From Nitrospirota bacterium (GTDB lineage: Bacteria > Nitrospirota > Nitrospiria > Nitrospirales > Nitrospiraceae), in contig VBOM01000367.1 of NCBI GenBank assembly GCA_005877535.1, positions 1 to 8,374 of the forward strand: 8,374 nucleotides of DNA. Reading direction: 5' to 3'. The notes under the pieces were generated by a model. It ran no database searches, was not told the DNA's origin, and worked only from the letters and a program-made list of their open reading frames with translations. Both the position numbers and the translations under genes were made by a program. Of the stretch, positions 1 to 6,397 are shown in pieces (within the stretch, counting starts at the first letter, position 1; every line of letters starts with the position of its first letter).

Positions 1-189
1 TCGCCACGACCGCTCACGCACTCGTATGATTTCTTTCTCCTTAAGATCGAACGGTTTCTCGAATTTGTGACAGAGCGCGCGCCGGACGTAAGGGGCTGCG
101 TACAACAGGAAAGCGACATCTTGCGCCAGGGCTATGCCCAGGCGAATGAAGTGGTGGAACCGGTGATGGAACTGGAGCGAGCACGATGA
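1..189 (+). CDS. C-terminal part of an unrecognised protein
   Basis: The first reading frame is open from the first base of the window to a TGA at 187-189, giving a 62-residue C-terminal fragment that includes HSYDFFLLKIERFLEF and ends VVEPVMELERAR. The stop overlaps the ATG of the following tRNA-dihydrouridine synthase (ATGA, 186-189). This is a typical translational-coupling overlap and suggests the two genes share an mRNA. The fragment is charged and probably helical, with no membrane segment and no motif I recognise. The start lies outside the window. Evidence that it is coding is the uninterrupted frame, the 4-base overlap and plausible composition. Function is unknown. Confidence 0.6.
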   Translation, partial: SPRPLTHSYDFFLLKIERFLEFVTERAPDVRGCVQQESDILRQGYAQANEVVEPVMELERAR

Positions 190-1361
190 GTTTCTGGCAG
201 TCACTCACCAGACCGATCATCGGGATGGCGCCGATGGATGGGGTCACAGATGCGACGTTTCGCCATACCGTGGCAATGTATGGGAAGCCGGATGTTTCCT
301 TTACGGAGTTCACCCATGTGCATGACGTCTGCAGGGGACCGGAGTTCTTGTTGGACTCCCTCATCTATCACGAGGCTGAACGCCCGATTGTCGCACAGCT
401 TTATGGGAAAGAGCCGGACCTCTTTTATCAGGCCGCTCATGCAGTCTGTGAGCTGGGGTTTGATGGATTGGATATTAACATGGGCTGTCCCTCGCGGAGT
501 GTGGCCTCATCCGGATCGGGCGCGGGGCTGATCCGAACGCCGGATGTGGCTCAGGCCATTATGCAGGCCGCTCGACAGGGGATCGTCGATTGGGCAGCAG
601 GTCAGACCCTTGAGGAAGCGGGTCTCAAGCCTGGCAGAGTGGCGGCGATCTTGCGGATGAACGAGCAGAGGCAGGATGCCCGCTCGCTCGTCCGACACAA
701 GATTCCCCTGTCCGTCAAGACACGTCTTGGTTACGACGTGGTAGTCGTTGATCGTTGGATCGAACGTCTCCTCCTGGAACAGCCGGCAGTCATTTCCCTG
801 CATGGCCGCACCTTGCAACAAATGTATCGAGGGGAAGCGGACTGGAACGCCATTGCTCGAGCGGCGGAGATCGTGCGGGGGAGCGGGACCTTGCTGTTCG
901 GCAATGGGGACTTGCACAGTTATCACGACGTCGTCCGTCGCGTGCGGGACACCGGAGTCGATGGCGTGTTGGTCGGACGTGCCACACTCGGAGCCCCCTG
1001 GTTCTTTCGGCAGAAAGAGGCGGCGCGACTTGTTCTCCAGCAACATTGGCCTGAGGAGGGGCTCGAACCGTGGATGCCGCCACTCGACATTCGTTTCGAG
1101 ATCCTGCTCGATCATGCCAGACGGTTCGAAGCGGCCTGTGGGCAGGGCCAGTTTCGGCGGATGCGCAAACATCTGGGGTGGTACTGCAAAGGGTTTCCTC
1201 ATGCCGCCTCGCTTCGAGCCGCTATGTTTCGAGTCTCTTCAGTTGCCGACCTGGAGCAGGTGCTCGCGGATTTTCCCGCCTGTCTCGCAGGTCTAACCGA
1301 GGTCCCTGACCAGATGCTGCTCGATCCTCTTGTCGCCACTGGGCCTTCTCCAATGTTGTAG
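186..1361 (+). CDS. dus: tRNA-dihydrouridine synthase (Dus family)
   Basis: This 391-residue flavoenzyme is predicted to reduce specific uridines in tRNA to dihydrouridine, using FMN and NADPH in the cytoplasm. Visible family signatures, in order, are the N-terminal APMDGVTD (residues 15-22), NMGCP with the catalytic Cys101, VKTRLG with Lys178, LHGRT with His206, GNGDL (239-243) and VGRATLGAPWFF (263-274). The last two line the FMN phosphate site. A helical C-terminal tRNA-binding domain follows (about 300-370). The ATG at 186 overlaps the upstream stop by four bases. About 36 residues (roughly 132-168) are inserted between the catalytic-Cys segment and the VKTRLG strand, where DusB-type proteins usually have a short link. 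The frame is intact and all key residues are present, so it is probably functional. The subfamily (DusA, B or C) is not assigned. Confidence 0.93.
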   Translation: MSFWQSLTRPIIGMAPMDGVTDATFRHTVAMYGKPDVSFTEFTHVHDVCRGPEFLLDSLIYHEAERPIVAQLYGKEPDLFYQAAHAVCELGFDGLDINMGCPSRSVASSGSGAGLIRTPDVAQAIMQAARQGIVDWAAGQTLEEAGLKPGRVAAILRMNEQRQDARSLVRHKIPLSVKTRLGYDVVVVDRWIERLLLEQPAVISLHGRTLQQMYRGEADWNAIARAAEIVRGSGTLLFGNGDLHSYHDVVRRVRDTGVDGVLVGRATLGAPWFFRQKEAARLVLQQHWPEEGLEPWMPPLDIRFEILLDHARRFEAACGQGQFRRMRKHLGWYCKGFPHAASLRAAMFRVSSVADLEQVLADFPACLAGLTEVPDQMLLDPLVATGPSPML

Positions 1362-1435
1362 CAAGATGCTGAAAAAGGCTGCCAGCAGCTACAGACCCTG
1401 TCGCGTGAAGCGCAAGACCTGCGAGAAAGGCGCGA
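1359..1435 (+). repeat. Intergenic repeat, copy A
   Basis: The copy starts with the TAG stop codon of the Dus gene and runs TAGCAAGATGCTGAAAAA, then GGCTGCCAGCAGCTACAGACC and on to GAAAGGCGCGA. The copy at 8304-8367 shares the head, the GCTACAGACC block (1388-1397 here, 8331-8340 there) and the GAAAGGCGCGA tail, but is about 12 bases shorter in between. The head alone recurs at 5894-5911 (+) and 6350-6367 (-). Sequences beginning like this are common between genes in Nitrospira, as far as I recall. The repeat supplies the stop codon of the gene before it. Confidence 0.7.
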
Positions 1436-1496
1436 TTCGAAGTTCAAAGTTCGGGGTTCGAAGTTCCGAAAACCTCGGACTTTGGACCTCGAACCC
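1436..1496. repeat. TTCGAAGTTC direct repeats and hairpin
   Basis: TTCGAAGTTC occurs at 1436-1445 and again at 1457-1466, with AAAGTTCG between. The second copy starts a long imperfect inverted repeat: GGGTTCGA plus AGTTCCGA (1454-1469) faces TCGGACT (1475-1481) and TCGAACCC (1489-1496). This gives a hairpin with a small loop and an asymmetric internal loop. No T-run follows, so it is not a typical terminator. From 1497 to 1620 I see no gene, and no convincing ribosome binding site before the maf remnant. Confidence 0.55.
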
Positions 1497-1620
1497 TTCC
1501 TCGTCTCGCCCGACCAGCCAGTCTTGCTCGGTTATCCTGCGAAGGTGTTCTCCTATTGTCACAGATGTGCGGACCAGTGAATTTCTGGCGTGCCAAAATA
1601 GTTTTTCAACCGCCTGGTAG

Positions 1621-1956
1621 ATGCCACTCATTCTCGCTTCAACCTCTCCACGCCGTCGCGAGTTGCTTGCCCTGTTGGGTATCCCATTCGACGTCAAAAG
1701 CCCATCCTTCGAGGAGCGGCTGGTGGCGGCTCGTCCGGCAATCGAGCAGGTGCAGTCCTTTGCAGAGGGCAAGGCCCAGTCGGTCGCGAGACAGGAGCCG
1801 GAGGCGGTCGTGCTGGGGAGCGATACGGTGATTGAGGTGGATCATGACGTGCTCGGGAAACCGGACGATCTGGCGGAAGCCCGTGCGATGCTTCGGCACC
1901 TGGCTGGACGTGATCATCACGTGCGCACGGCGGTCGCGCTCGTCTGTTCAACTCGC
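1621..1956 (+). pseudogene. maf: Maf-like nucleotide pyrophosphatase, C-terminally truncated
   Basis: Maf proteins are cytoplasmic nucleoside triphosphate pyrophosphatases of about 190-200 residues that remove non-canonical or modified nucleotides. The N-terminal part is clear: LILASTSPRRRELLALLG (residues 3-20), the FEERL region, LGSDTVIEVD with the catalytic Asp of the SDTV motif (about residues 65-74), LGKP (78-81), and RDHHVRTAVALV (about 96-107). After about residue 112 the family match stops. The expected KAG-Y-IQG block and the C-terminal VGLPL segment are absent in all three frames. The frame stays open to 2517 only by chance and runs out of frame through the next gene. No ribosome binding site is evident before the ATG. 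About 80 residues are missing, including conserved substrate-site residues, so activity is unlikely. Confidence 0.75.
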
Positions 1957-2039
1957 GCGCTAAACATCGTCGCCCTGTCCACGGCGACGATCTCTATGCA
2001 ATCAAGCCCTATGCCAACTGGGCCAGCTTTTCAGGCTGA
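1957..2039 (+). pseudogene. Possible C-terminal scrap of another gene
   Basis: Just past the point where Maf similarity ends, the third frame reads KHRRPVHGDDLYAIKPYANW followed by ASFSG and a TGA at 2037-2039. The composition is protein-like and it ends just before the promoter of the next gene. It could be the tail of a neighbouring gene joined to the maf fragment by a deletion. I do not recognise a family, and a chance open frame cannot be excluded. Confidence 0.25.
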
Positions 2040-2068
2040 TTGCAAAGGGGTAGTGGTTTCCTTACAAT
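2040..2068 (+). promoter_or_regulatory. Putative sigma70-type promoter
   Basis: TTGCAA (2040-2045) and TACAAT (2063-2068) are separated by 17 bases, matching the -35/-10 consensus well. Transcription would start near 2075, leaving a short leader before the GGAGGG ribosome binding site (2101-2106) and the ATG at 2111. Position and spacing fit the intact exported-protein gene downstream. No operator is apparent. Confidence 0.55.
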
Positions 2069-2110
2069 GCCGCCCCATCATTATTCGCTGTCATGTTAAC
2101 GGAGGGAATA

Positions 2111-2782
2111 ATGAGCCTGCGATGTCTGACATCAGTGGCGCGAGATGGTGGCGTCGTCACCTGTGCGATCGTGGGCCTGTTGACGGTCGTCGGTCTGCAA
2201 CCGGTCTTGGCGATCGATGTGAATCTATCCGTGGAAGAGGCGCAGAAGGCCTTGGAAGCCGGGCGGGCGCCGATGGAGAAGGCCAACACACCGGAGGACG
2301 TCAAGAGGGTTCTTCAGCAAGCCTCCATGGTCACGCGCGTGGGAGCCGACCCAGAGAAAGATCCCTGCGGAGCCAGTGCCATCCTCCGGACCAAGCGCTA
2401 TCGACTCGAAGCTTTTGGCAGGCAGGAAGCCGCGGAGTCCAAGAAGCGGAAGACGGATGTGCGCATGCCCGAGGAGTTCATCAAGAAAGTCGTGGACATG
2501 CCCAATATGGAGATTGAAGTTCAACTGTGTGGTGACGACGAATACTTTGCAGAAGGTGCATTAATCGAGTTGCAACAGGGCTCAAAGAAGATCAAGCCCA
2601 TCGATATCGGAAAGGCCGAACGTGGCCGAAAGAATGAGGGAAGCGGTCCGACCTACCGGTCACGCTTTACCGCACTGTTTGCCTATGAAAACTTTAACCC
2701 CACTGCGGCGTCCGTTTTCGTCGTGAATCTTCAGGACGGAAATGAGGCGAGGATCGTTGCCGATTTCTCCAAGGTGAAGTAG
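2111..2782 (+). CDS. Exported protein of unknown function
   Basis: This 223-residue protein starts at the ATG at 2111, chosen because GGAGGG lies at 2101-2106. An in-frame ATG six codons earlier has no ribosome binding site. A signal peptide is clear: a basic n-region, hydrophobic core VVTCAIVGLLTVVGL (residues 15-29) and likely cleavage after QPVLA (about residue 34). The mature part begins with a helix-rich charged region (about 40-75). It contains two cysteines, in DPCGAS (Cys86) and VQLCGDD (Cys140), that could form a disulfide in the periplasm. The C-terminal half looks beta-rich and ends in FVVNLQDGNEARIVADFSKVK-like strands. I recognise no family. It has its own promoter and an undamaged frame, unlike most of its neighbours. 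Confidence 0.8.
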   Translation: MSLRCLTSVARDGGVVTCAIVGLLTVVGLQPVLAIDVNLSVEEAQKALEAGRAPMEKANTPEDVKRVLQQASMVTRVGADPEKDPCGASAILRTKRYRLEAFGRQEAAESKKRKTDVRMPEEFIKKVVDMPNMEIEVQLCGDDEYFAEGALIELQQGSKKIKPIDIGKAERGRKNEGSGPTYRSRFTALFAYENFNPTAASVFVVNLQDGNEARIVADFSKVK

Positions 2783-3185
2783 CCACACTCCTTCGATCCT
2801 GACCCGTGCCAATTCTGCGGCAACTGTCTCTGCTGTCTAGCGAGCAGTCACCCGTGGATTTTCCCCATCAGATACTTGGTCCCGCCTGTTCAGAACTATG
2901 CCTGTTAGTTGGCCGATACCTCAACGATAGAGCGAATAGTGGGGTGTACCTCTCAAGATGTCGGTTCGTCTCGCAGCTCGACTGGAATCCATCAAGCAGT
3001 TAGCCCGCGGGGTTTCCGAGCAAGTGGCCGTCTTGGAATGCGATTTCAACATGCTCTAGGCGCATGAATCAGCATGGTCTGAGGAAGCATCCCAATTGTA
3101 TAACCATTCGGCGAAGTGCTATGGGGCCTTTGCCTAACGGAACGCCCCCCGTGGTACCTGATCAATAGAGAGTACGAGAGGATTT
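2783..3185. other. Gap with no intact gene
   Basis: No convincing gene is present in these roughly 400 bases. Short open frames exist on the + strand (for example 2806-3003), but none has a ribosome binding site, a recognisable motif or a plausible length. The most protein-like part is the interrupted small frame at 2958-3137, listed separately. No terminator hairpin follows the exported-protein gene. The stretch is best read as eroded coding sequence merging into the pseudogene that begins near 3186. Confidence 0.5.
2958..3137 (+). pseudogene. Interrupted small ORF, unrecognised
   Basis: An ATG at 2958 opens a frame reading MSVRLAARLESIKQLARGVS and continuing to a TAG at 3057-3059. The same frame goes on with AHESAWSEEASQLYNHSAK to a TAA at 3135-3137. 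The charged, helix-like character on both sides of the TAG suggests a roughly 60-residue protein broken by one stop codon. There is no clear ribosome binding site and no family I recognise. It could equally be chance. Confidence 0.25.
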
Positions 3186-3844
3186 ACTAAGGACGGCGTC
3201 GACCCACATCGTCAGTATCTTCACCATATCCTACTCGTCAACCAGGACAAAGACAGTGTCTCGTGCCCAGGCGAACCGTTGTTTTCGCCGACGCTGGTCT
3301 GGAGCTGACGGAGGTGCGGTTTCCCCCTGGGTATGGAGTGAAACTCGCCGAGGGGCAGAAACTCATGGTCATCGTTGCGTTCTACCACTGGGCGCCGTCC
3401 ACGAAGGATGTGATGGCCAGCTTTACGGTGGAGATGGTGTCAAAGGGTGTCGCCGTGCTGGAGCTAGACGTCTACCAGGTCGGTATGAACTCGGCCTGTT
3501 ACAGGTGATTCTCAAAGCGGCGGACAGACGAAACCGGTGAAGGGAACGAAGTCAAACCCAGTGTGTAGGTGGGCAAGGCGCCGCTCGCGTTCAGGATAGA
3601 TGGCTGCGTGAGGTTTGCCTACCCGCACGGGCACGATCATGTGCTTCTGATCGTCCTGGAGAATAGAACGGCGCAGCGGACGCTCCTTAGGACGGTGCCC
3701 GGCGTGACACAGGATGAAGCGTTCTTGTCGTTGCCGCTGCATCAGATTAATCACAGCACCCAGGGATTCGGCGTGAACACCGACGGTTCCTACAAGATGG
3801 TGGATCTCAGAAAAATACCCCCTTGCAGTCGTGATCAGGAATAG
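3186..3844 (+). pseudogene. Decayed His-rich, probably exported protein
   Basis: Three protein-like segments lie in consecutive frames. Frame 3 (about 3186-3284) reads TKDGVDPHRQYLHHILLVNQ and then SCPGEPLF. Frame 2 (about 3285-3505) reads ADAGLELTEVRFPPGYGVKL, then VIVAFYHWAPSTKDV and LDVYQVGMNSACY. After a damaged junction near 3505-3570, frame 3 again (3569-3844) reads RFAYPHGHDHVLLIVLENRT and then LPLHQINHSTQGFGVNTDGS. HxxxLHH, FPPGYG, a YHW-type strand and GHDH are the arrangement of beta-rich secreted proteins with His metal ligands, as I recall them, but the family is not named with confidence. The N-terminus and signal peptide are lost or unreadable, and the C-terminus is cut off after SYKMV. 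At least two frameshifts make this a pseudogene. Confidence 0.6.
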
Positions 3845-4082
3845 TTTATTTTTAAAATTCTTTTTATCACTCGGCCCGTGGCCGATCAGTTGCTCCGCGA
3901 GGTGTATGTGCTGGCGTCCAACGTGAATCGGAAATATGTTCCCGGCACAAGAAGAGAGGCAGCGTCAGTTCTATGCGCTGCTGAGCCAGGCGCCGGCCAT
4001 CCTTTCCCTGCCAGTTCATTTATTCCAGATTTGTAGGAGGAGTGGCGCGCGACGGGGAGTGCGTCCGATTGTGACGCACTAG
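3845..4082 (+). pseudogene. Gene fragments, one resembling a PAS sensor start
   Basis: After an AT-rich patch (3845-3869), frame 2 reads RPVADQLLREVYVLASNVNR (from 3872). Frame 3 from the ATG at 3936 reads FPAQEERQRQFYALLSQAPA, then ILSLPVHLFQI, ending at a TAG at 4080-4082. The pattern (Q/E)-R-FYALLSQAPA-I resembles the beginning of PAS domains in hybrid histidine kinases (ALL-QAPA). Nothing of the rest of a PAS or kinase domain follows. The unrelated overlapping frames and lack of continuation point to a remnant rather than a gene. Confidence 0.35.
4058..4080. promoter_or_regulatory. Inverted repeat upstream of amt
   Basis: AGTGCGTC (4058-4065) and GACGCACT (4073-4080) form a perfect 8-base inverted repeat around a 7-base spacer, about 45 bases before the amt start codon. 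It could be an operator for a dimeric regulator or an RNA hairpin. A T-run (4100-4105) follows, but about 20 bases away, which is too far for a normal terminator. It also overlaps the end of the preceding fragment, so a chance origin is possible. Confidence 0.3.
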
Positions 4083-4123
4083 ACTAGCCGGGTGAGCATT
4101 TTTTAATTCAAAGGAGGAAGACC

Positions 4124-5386
4124 GTGGGCGGATACAAACGTTTCGGACTACTGTTGTGCTTGGGAGAGGGATTGTTTCTGGGATCGCTGATAGGAATTCC
4201 GGAGGCAGGGGCAGCGGGTGAGGCTCTGAAAATAGACACAGGCGATACGGCCTGGGTCCTCACCTCTACTGCGCTCGTCCTGGCGATGACGATGCCGGGC
4301 TTAGCGCTCTTCTATGGCGGGATGGTTCGACGCAAGAATATCCTGGGGACGATCATGCAGAGCATTGTCGTGCTCTGTCTGGTCAGTCTGATCTGGATTC
4401 TTGTCGGATACAGCCTGGCCTTCGGTCCTGATCAGGGAGGTCTCATCGGAAGCCTTGAGTGGGCGGGGCTGAACGGGGTGGGCGGCGCGCCGCATCCCAC
4501 CTATGGCCCCACGATTCCCCATCAAGTCTTCATGTTATTCCAGCTCATGTTTGCCGCCATAACGCCGGCCCTGATTACCGGGGCGGTGGCAGAGCGCATG
4601 AAGTTTTCCGCGCTGCTGCTGTTTGCAGCCTTGTGGTCCCTGTGTATCTATGTTCCGGTGCATATCACATCCGGCGTGAGCTCGTTGGTGTGCGCCATCG
4701 TGATCGGCAAGCGCAAGGGATGGGGCGCTGATCACATGCCCCCGCACAACCTCCCCTTCACGTTGTTGGGGACCGGCCTGCTCTGGTTCGGCTGGTTCGG
4801 GTTCAACGCAGGCAGTGCGTTGGGGGCGAATGGGGTGGCCGGGACCGCCTTCCTGGCGACCCAGGCGGCCGCGGCAACGGGGGCGTTGGTGTGGATGGTG
4901 GTGGAGTGGATGCATCGTGGGAAGCCCAGCGTGCTTGGTGTGGCGAGCGGCGTAGTGGCCGGGCTGGCAGCCGTGACCCCTGCCTCCGGGTATATTGGAC
5001 CGTTCTCCGCGGTCCTCATTGGTGGCGTGGCGGGTGTGCTGTGCTATTACGCCGTCTATTGGAAGGGGCGGATGAGCTATTACGATGACTCGCTCGATTC
5101 CGTGGGCATTCACGGTGTGAGCGGCGTGTTCGGCATCATCGCGACGGGGTTGTTCGCGTCCAAGGCGATCAATGCCGCCGGGGCTGACGGGCTCTTCTTC
5201 GGGAATGCGGGTCAGCTGGGGACTCAGGCTCTCATGGCGGGCGCGGTGGCGCTGTTCTCCGTGGCTGGCACCTGGATCATTCTGAAGCTGGTCGATGCGG
5301 TGGTCGGATTGCGAGTCTCTTCGGAAGAGGAACAAGTAGGATTGGACCTTAGCCAGCACAATGAGCAGGCCTATTCACATGAGTAA
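4124..5386 (+). CDS. amt: Ammonium transporter (Amt/AmtB) with internal deletion
   Basis: Amt proteins form inner-membrane trimers that take up ammonium and are blocked by PII. The 420-residue product has a signal peptide (to about residue 31), then the family's hydrophobic helices. It keeps FYGGMVRRKN (63-72), FQLMFAAITPALITGAVAER (139-158), FGWFGFNAGSA (222-232), the pore His pair His180 and His330 (GIHGVSG), and the C-terminal GLRVSSEEEQVGLDLSQH (395-412) that contacts PII. GTG at 4124 is chosen because AAGGAGGA lies at 4111-4118. Between Val179 and His180 (4660/4661) about 24 residues are missing. E. coli AmtB has there the W148-GGG-LDFAGGTVV stretch, including Asp160, needed for ammonium recruitment. 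The deletion is in frame and the rest is well preserved. Transport activity is doubtful. The next gene is its PII partner. Confidence 0.9.
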   Translation: MGGYKRFGLLLCLGEGLFLGSLIGIPEAGAAGEALKIDTGDTAWVLTSTALVLAMTMPGLALFYGGMVRRKNILGTIMQSIVVLCLVSLIWILVGYSLAFGPDQGGLIGSLEWAGLNGVGGAPHPTYGPTIPHQVFMLFQLMFAAITPALITGAVAERMKFSALLLFAALWSLCIYVPVHITSGVSSLVCAIVIGKRKGWGADHMPPHNLPFTLLGTGLLWFGWFGFNAGSALGANGVAGTAFLATQAAAATGALVWMVVEWMHRGKPSVLGVASGVVAGLAAVTPASGYIGPFSAVLIGGVAGVLCYYAVYWKGRMSYYDDSLDSVGIHGVSGVFGIIATGLFASKAINAAGADGLFFGNAGQLGTQALMAGAVALFSVAGTWIILKLVDAVVGLRVSSEEEQVGLDLSQHNEQAYSHE

Positions 5387-5470
5387 ATGGACCATAACAC
5401 AATCGACCCAACAATGAACCGGCGATCCCAGCGACGATGTACGATCAGCGTCCTCGGGTGAGTTTGGTAG

Positions 5471-5758
<288 letters not shown>

Positions 5759-5771
5759 TAATGGCAGGGGT

Positions 5772-5825
5772 CTCAGGGAAGCCGAATCTGGTTCGATCAC
5801 GTACTGGTTCTGAGGTCTCCCTGGG
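5772..5825. terminator. Possible hairpin after the amt-PII operon
   Basis: CAGGGAAGCC (5774-5783) can pair with GGTCTCCCTG (5814-5823) with one mismatch and one G-U pair, extended by two more pairs outside, around a loop of about 30 bases. It lies about 90 bases past the PII pseudogene stop. No clear T-run follows directly (CGCTTTTCGC comes several bases later), so intrinsic termination is uncertain. The surrounding 5688-5891 holds no gene that I can see. Confidence 0.25.
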
Positions 5826-5977
5826 TTCCCTCGCTTTTCGCTCGTTTTCTTCGGCTGGTCGTGCTGTTAGCATCAGTCAGGCTTGTGCGGACCTAGCAGG
5901 CTGCTGAAAAAACGTCCTTCTCTCCCGCCCGGCCTCGGCGCGTCGACACACGGGTGAAGTGTGAATCGTGAAGCGCA

Positions 5978-5995
5978 AGCAACCGGCCGGTTGCT
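5978..5995. repeat. 18-bp perfect palindrome
   Basis: AGCAACCGGCCGGTTGCT equals its own reverse complement over all 18 bases. It lies inside the inverted-end element and abuts the hairpin that follows. It may be a hairpin tip, a recombination or binding site, or part of the mobile repeat's structure. Confidence 0.7.
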
Positions 5996-6040
5996 CTGGT
6001 CTGTTTCGTTGGTCTGGTTCAACCAGACAGACCAGAGCAG
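5991..6040. repeat. Long nested hairpin
   Basis: TGCTCTGGTCTG (5992-6003) pairs perfectly with CAGACCAGAGCA (6028-6039), with a possible extra G-T pair outside. Between them GTCTGGTT (6012-6019) and AACCAGAC (6021-6028) form a second inverted pair centred on one base. The two arrangements are alternative or nested. TGGTCTG-type words repeat within it, so it may have grown by duplication. Transcribed, it would fold strongly. No T-run follows, so it is not a standard terminator. Confidence 0.65.
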
Positions 6041-6397
6041 CGTGATGGGCCTGCCCGTTCCGTCGCATGACGCGACTGTGGCAACTAGGTTCACTGTAGC
6101 AGGACTCCTCCACCTCCCCTTTTCTTCTATCCGATTTCGTTCGAAACTCTCTATATTCTTACAAGAATCTCCAGGTTTGAGGGGTTAGGGTCTCTCCTTT
6201 GCAGTTCCAATTTGAGAGGGCGACCGGCTGGCTTGAGCAGTTCCCTACAGCGGCTGGAGCGTGTACGATGCAGGGTGTGATACTTTCTGATGCGGTCGTC
6301 CTTATTCTGACGGGAGTCGGTTCTCACCGTGCGACCTCGGGTGGCGGTCTTTTTCAGCATCCTTCTAGGCTCGTGACAGCGAGGGGAAATAATCGCC

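Larger units (their letters stand above)
5892..6369. mobile_element. 478-bp non-coding element with 20-bp inverted ends
   Basis: The left end CCTAGCAGGCTGCTGAAAAA (5892-5911) and the right end TTTTTCAGCATCCTTCTAGG (6350-6369) are inverted copies matching at 18 of 20 positions. Inside are an 18-base perfect palindrome (5978-5995), a long hairpin (5991-6040), a CGTGAAGCGCAAG motif (5968-5980) also seen in repeat copy A (1403-1415), and a small palindrome at 6155-6168. No open frame inside looks like a gene, and no target duplication is visible at the edges. It resembles a MITE or a palindromic intergenic element moved by a transposase elsewhere. It could instead be two repeat copies that landed in opposite orientation. 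It ends 28 bases before the ftsH start codon. Confidence 0.5.

Noticed and set aside
507..1202. 231-codon open frame on the - strand
   Set aside because: Shadow of the dus gene, with no protein-like features.
1389..1631. Minus-strand frame reading MSGIYQAVEKLFWHARNSLV
   Set aside because: It looked protein-like at first, but it reads straight through the repeat copy and the TTCGAAGTTC hairpin, so it is probably read-through of repetitive intergenic DNA.
1621..2517. A single 298-residue protein starting with Maf sequence
   Set aside because: Past about residue 112 it has no Maf features, and from 2111 on it is an out-of-frame shadow of the exported-protein gene, which has its own promoter, ribosome binding site and signal peptide.
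4020..4110. Sigma54 promoter for amt
   Set aside because: No GG-N10-GC element of the right form was found; TGGCGCGCGACGGGGAGTGC has the wrong spacing.
4535..5359. 274-codon open frame on the - strand
   Set aside because: It lies wholly opposite amt. The His/Arg/Pro/Gln-rich translation is typical of antisense shadows, and it has no motif or ribosome binding site.
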